From positions 6,861 to 38,266 of the forward strand of contig DADT01000025.1 in the NCBI GenBank assembly GCA_002495065.1: 31,406 nucleotides of DNA, read 5' to 3'. The notes beneath the pieces are model-generated. The model was given only the letters and a program-made list of their open reading frames with translations. It was not told the origin of the DNA and did not search any database. Position 1 is the first letter of the stretch, and every line of letters begins with the position of its first letter. The DNA comes from Methanoregula sp. UBA471. GTDB lineage: Archaea > Halobacteriota > Methanomicrobia > Methanomicrobiales > Methanospirillaceae. This document shows positions 29,567 to 31,406 of this stretch, piece after piece. The position numbers and the translations under genes are program-made.

Positions 29567-30667
29567 TTACTCAGAAAAGGCCGGTTTTTCTTTTGGATTT
29601 TTTCCCGTATTTTTTGACGGGGGCATTTTTTTGAGCTTGTAATAACTCAGGGGATGGGCAATTTTTTCACATAATGCATCCTTGTGAATGCAGAGTCCTG
29701 TGGTTTTCATTGCTGCACAGGCCGGTGTATTATATTCGGTGCCGGCACCTCCCCGTCCGGTAATATGCTCGACCTGATACATCGTTTTATCCTGATCGTA
29801 ATCCGGTGATCTCGCGTAGAGCTGGGCAATCCCGGTGACGTCCATACCGATTGCATGAATAAAGGTAGTCAGCGCGAACCGGCCTGCATGGGTCAGGTTG
29901 GTGCCGGCAGTAAGCGCCAGAATCAATGCCTGCATGCAGGGGGGAAATGCACTTTCCTCAATAGTACCGAACTGCTGGAGCATTTTTTCCTGGTATACCT
30001 TTTTTATCGGCTCAGACAGCGGTAAAAGTTGTTCGCAGAGCGATTTTGGGATTTTATAGGGCAAATCACGACGGAGTATAACACGGATCCGTTCCCGGAG
30101 CAGCTCGTACCGTTCTTCTTTTTTAATCTCAACGAATCCTTTGTGAACTCTCCGGTTTACCAGCCTGAACCGTTCATCATGGAGCGACGCTGCAATCTCA
30201 ACATAATCGACCAGGGGTACACGTGCTTCTGTGATATTTATTCGGAATTCATCAGCAAGATATTTCGCTATCGGACTGTAGCCATCATCGTCCAGCCGGG
30301 TATTTTCATTCCATCCCCGTTCCCCTTCTTCTGCGCCGAGTTCTGAAACAAGGAAATAGTATGCCCGATCGGCTTCGTAACGGGTCAGGCGGTCGAGTAT
30401 CTGTTTATCCTGCATGCAGGACGCGATAATCCGGGAGAGAACAAAACCTGCGATCTCATCTTCATCACTGTGCTGGAAATGAGCGACAAAAGTTCTCTTT
30501 GAGGATAATGCCTGGTTTATCCGTTTAAGGGCGAGCTCTGTGATAATTTTTCCCCGTTCCTGTGTGAGCAATACGTCAAGAGGGGGAAAAATATCCCTGA
30601 TATGATCCTGGGATTTTTTTAAAAAGGGAAAGTGGGAGAGTTCCTTTGCTGATGGCACAAAATCCAT
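29567..30667 (-). CDS. priL: DNA primase large subunit PriL
   Basis: A 366-residue protein. Four conserved Cys (244, 317, 326, 333) in FPPCMQAL, NTPACAAM, TTGLCIHKD and ALCEKIAHPL would bind the [4Fe-4S] cluster of the primase large subunit, followed by the usual PLSYY. The N-terminal half is the helical domain contacting the catalytic subunit PriS, which is not in the window. PriL regulates initiation and length of RNA primers at the replication fork. The ATG shares one base with the stop of the PCNA gene (TGATG), so the two replication proteins are translated together. Confidence 0.92.
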   Translation of the reverse strand: MDFVPSAKELSHFPFLKKSQDHIRDIFPPLDVLLTQERGKIITELALKRINQALSSKRTFVAHFQHSDEDEIAGFVLSRIIASCMQDKQILDRLTRYEADRAYYFLVSELGAEEGERGWNENTRLDDDGYSPIAKYLADEFRINITEARVPLVDYVEIAASLHDERFRLVNRRVHKGFVEIKKEERYELLRERIRVILRRDLPYKIPKSLCEQLLPLSEPIKKVYQEKMLQQFGTIEESAFPPCMQALILALTAGTNLTHAGRFALTTFIHAIGMDVTGIAQLYARSPDYDQDKTMYQVEHITGRGGAGTEYNTPACAAMKTTGLCIHKDALCEKIAHPLSYYKLKKMPPSKNTGKNPKEKPAFSE

Positions 30668-31406
30668 CAGTCGGCCTCTATCCGGGGTGCGAGCAGGTAC
30701 TCAACGTGCCCGTTACCCCCGGCAATGTCAAATGAAAACCTCACGGGATGATCGATACCAAGATAAATTTCCACCTCTGCTGCCTTACTCATTACCTTGC
30801 CCATATCTTTCAGGTAATCAAGGGAGAAGAGCGAACGAGCTTCAACCGGAGTGATGGATTTGAGTTCATCCTTGCTGAACTCGCGTCGGATATTGTCGGT
30901 ATCGCCTTCTGCGATGAGATAAAATGTCTGTTCCTTTGGATTGATCCCCAGGGCAATTTTATCCGAGATCACCGCAGCGGCCTTCATCGCATTGTTGAAA
31001 TCTTCCCCGGTTATCACAATCTTGCCCGGAAGACTGATAGTGGGGGGATTGGGATCTTTTCTTATCGTGTTCGTGTCCAGAAGGGTTATGGAATAGTGAT
31101 ACCCGTGTGCTGAAACTGACATCTTCTGGGCATTATCAGCCATTTCAAGACTGATGAGATCGCCCTTGCCAGCCATGCCGAAAATATTTTTCATCTTGGA
31201 GATATCAATGCCCAGCTGGCTTTTGGTTGCCTTAAACGAATCGAACGCCTCTTTTTTCAGATCGATTCCAACCATCGCCACGTTTGCCGTGTCTACTGCT
31301 CTCGTGGAGATACCATTTTCATCGGTATGCAACCGGCACTCGGGGACGAGAGCCGATATTGCGTCGATAAATTCCCTGAACATATCTGCATCAATCGTTG
31401 CTTTTA
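30667..31406 (-). CDS. pcn: PCNA sliding clamp, N terminus cut by the window edge
   Basis: The frame is open to the last base. Upstream of the internal Met it reads LKATIDAD-MFREFIDAISALV, the true start of archaeal PCNA, so only the initiator Met and one base of the next codon are missing. The rest (about 246 residues) has the family layout: LEMADNAQKMSV, LDTNTIRKDPNPP in the interdomain connector, and a final VEYLLAPRIEAD. PCNA trimers encircle DNA and tether polymerase, ligase and FEN1. It is followed by priL with a one-base overlap. Confidence 0.93.
   Translation of the reverse strand, partial: KATIDADMFREFIDAISALVPECRLHTDENGISTRAVDTANVAMVGIDLKKEAFDSFKATKSQLGIDISKMKNIFGMAGKGDLISLEMADNAQKMSVSAHGYHYSITLLDTNTIRKDPNPPTISLPGKIVITGEDFNNAMKAAAVISDKIALGINPKEQTFYLIAEGDTDNIRREFSKDELKSITPVEARSLFSLDYLKDMGKVMSKAAEVEIYLGIDHPVRFSFDIAGGNGHVEYLLAPRIEAD

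Noticed and set aside
1..31406. CRISPR array, tRNA or rRNA genes
   Set aside because: No regularly spaced repeats with unique spacers and no cloverleaf or T-loop signature found on either strand; the four GC-rich repeats are far apart and variable.

Overview
The window is archaeal and most likely from a hydrogenotrophic methanogen of the Methanomicrobiales. Archaeal markers include CobY, the FtsZ2 pair with its small ribbon-helix-helix partner, Alba, ribosomal protein S17e, the primase large subunit PriL, PCNA, a DUF373 membrane protein, a COG1340 coiled-coil protein and the archaeal LOR/SDH-type ornithine cyclodeaminase. TATA boxes lie 25-30 bases before several genes, and some of these transcripts would be leaderless. 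No methanogenesis gene is present, so the order-level assignment is inference from gene content and style.

Layout. 1-3.8 kb: the end of a probable archaeosine radical-SAM gene, a convergent ornithine cyclodeaminase gene, and a cobY-cobD cobamide pair. 3.85-5.3 kb: a cdrS-ftsZ2 cell-division operon behind a promoter with a repeated TGTCAGA operator. 5.3-6.7 kb: a long leader and the coiled-coil gene. 6.87-20.15 kb (perhaps to about 21 kb): an integrated virus-like element. 21.3-23.1 kb: a DUF373 membrane protein and a secreted protein. 23.7-28.9 kb, minus strand: ThiN-like protein, S17e, dapA, dapB, two tandem ferredoxins, asd and alba. 29.0-31.4 kb: a two-helix membrane protein, then priL and PCNA on the minus strand.

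The element starts with a tyrosine integrase, then a regulatory region with inverted repeats and a ribbon-helix-helix regulator. An early operon follows, with a PD-(D/E)XK-like nuclease and a P-loop replication ATPase. An AT-rich iteron region, a candidate origin, comes next. A packaging operon holds an HTH small-terminase-like protein, a terminase split into separate ATPase and nuclease genes, coiled-coil proteins and a tape-measure-like protein. A last operon encodes nine small proteins, many Cys-rich, ending with an excisionase-like HTH protein. Genes are packed with 1-4 base start/stop overlaps. I recognise no major capsid, portal, prohead protease or tail-tube gene. The element is therefore either a satellite that borrows a helper's particle, a decayed provirus, or a virus with unrecognisable head proteins. 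No attachment repeats were found by eye.

Four copies of a GC-rich, hairpin-forming repeat, in two subfamilies, sit in host intergenic gaps (about 1.95, 23.4, 26.0 and 29.3 kb) and are absent from the element. A 29-base AT-rich unit lies upstream of the repeat core in two of them but in opposite relative orientation.
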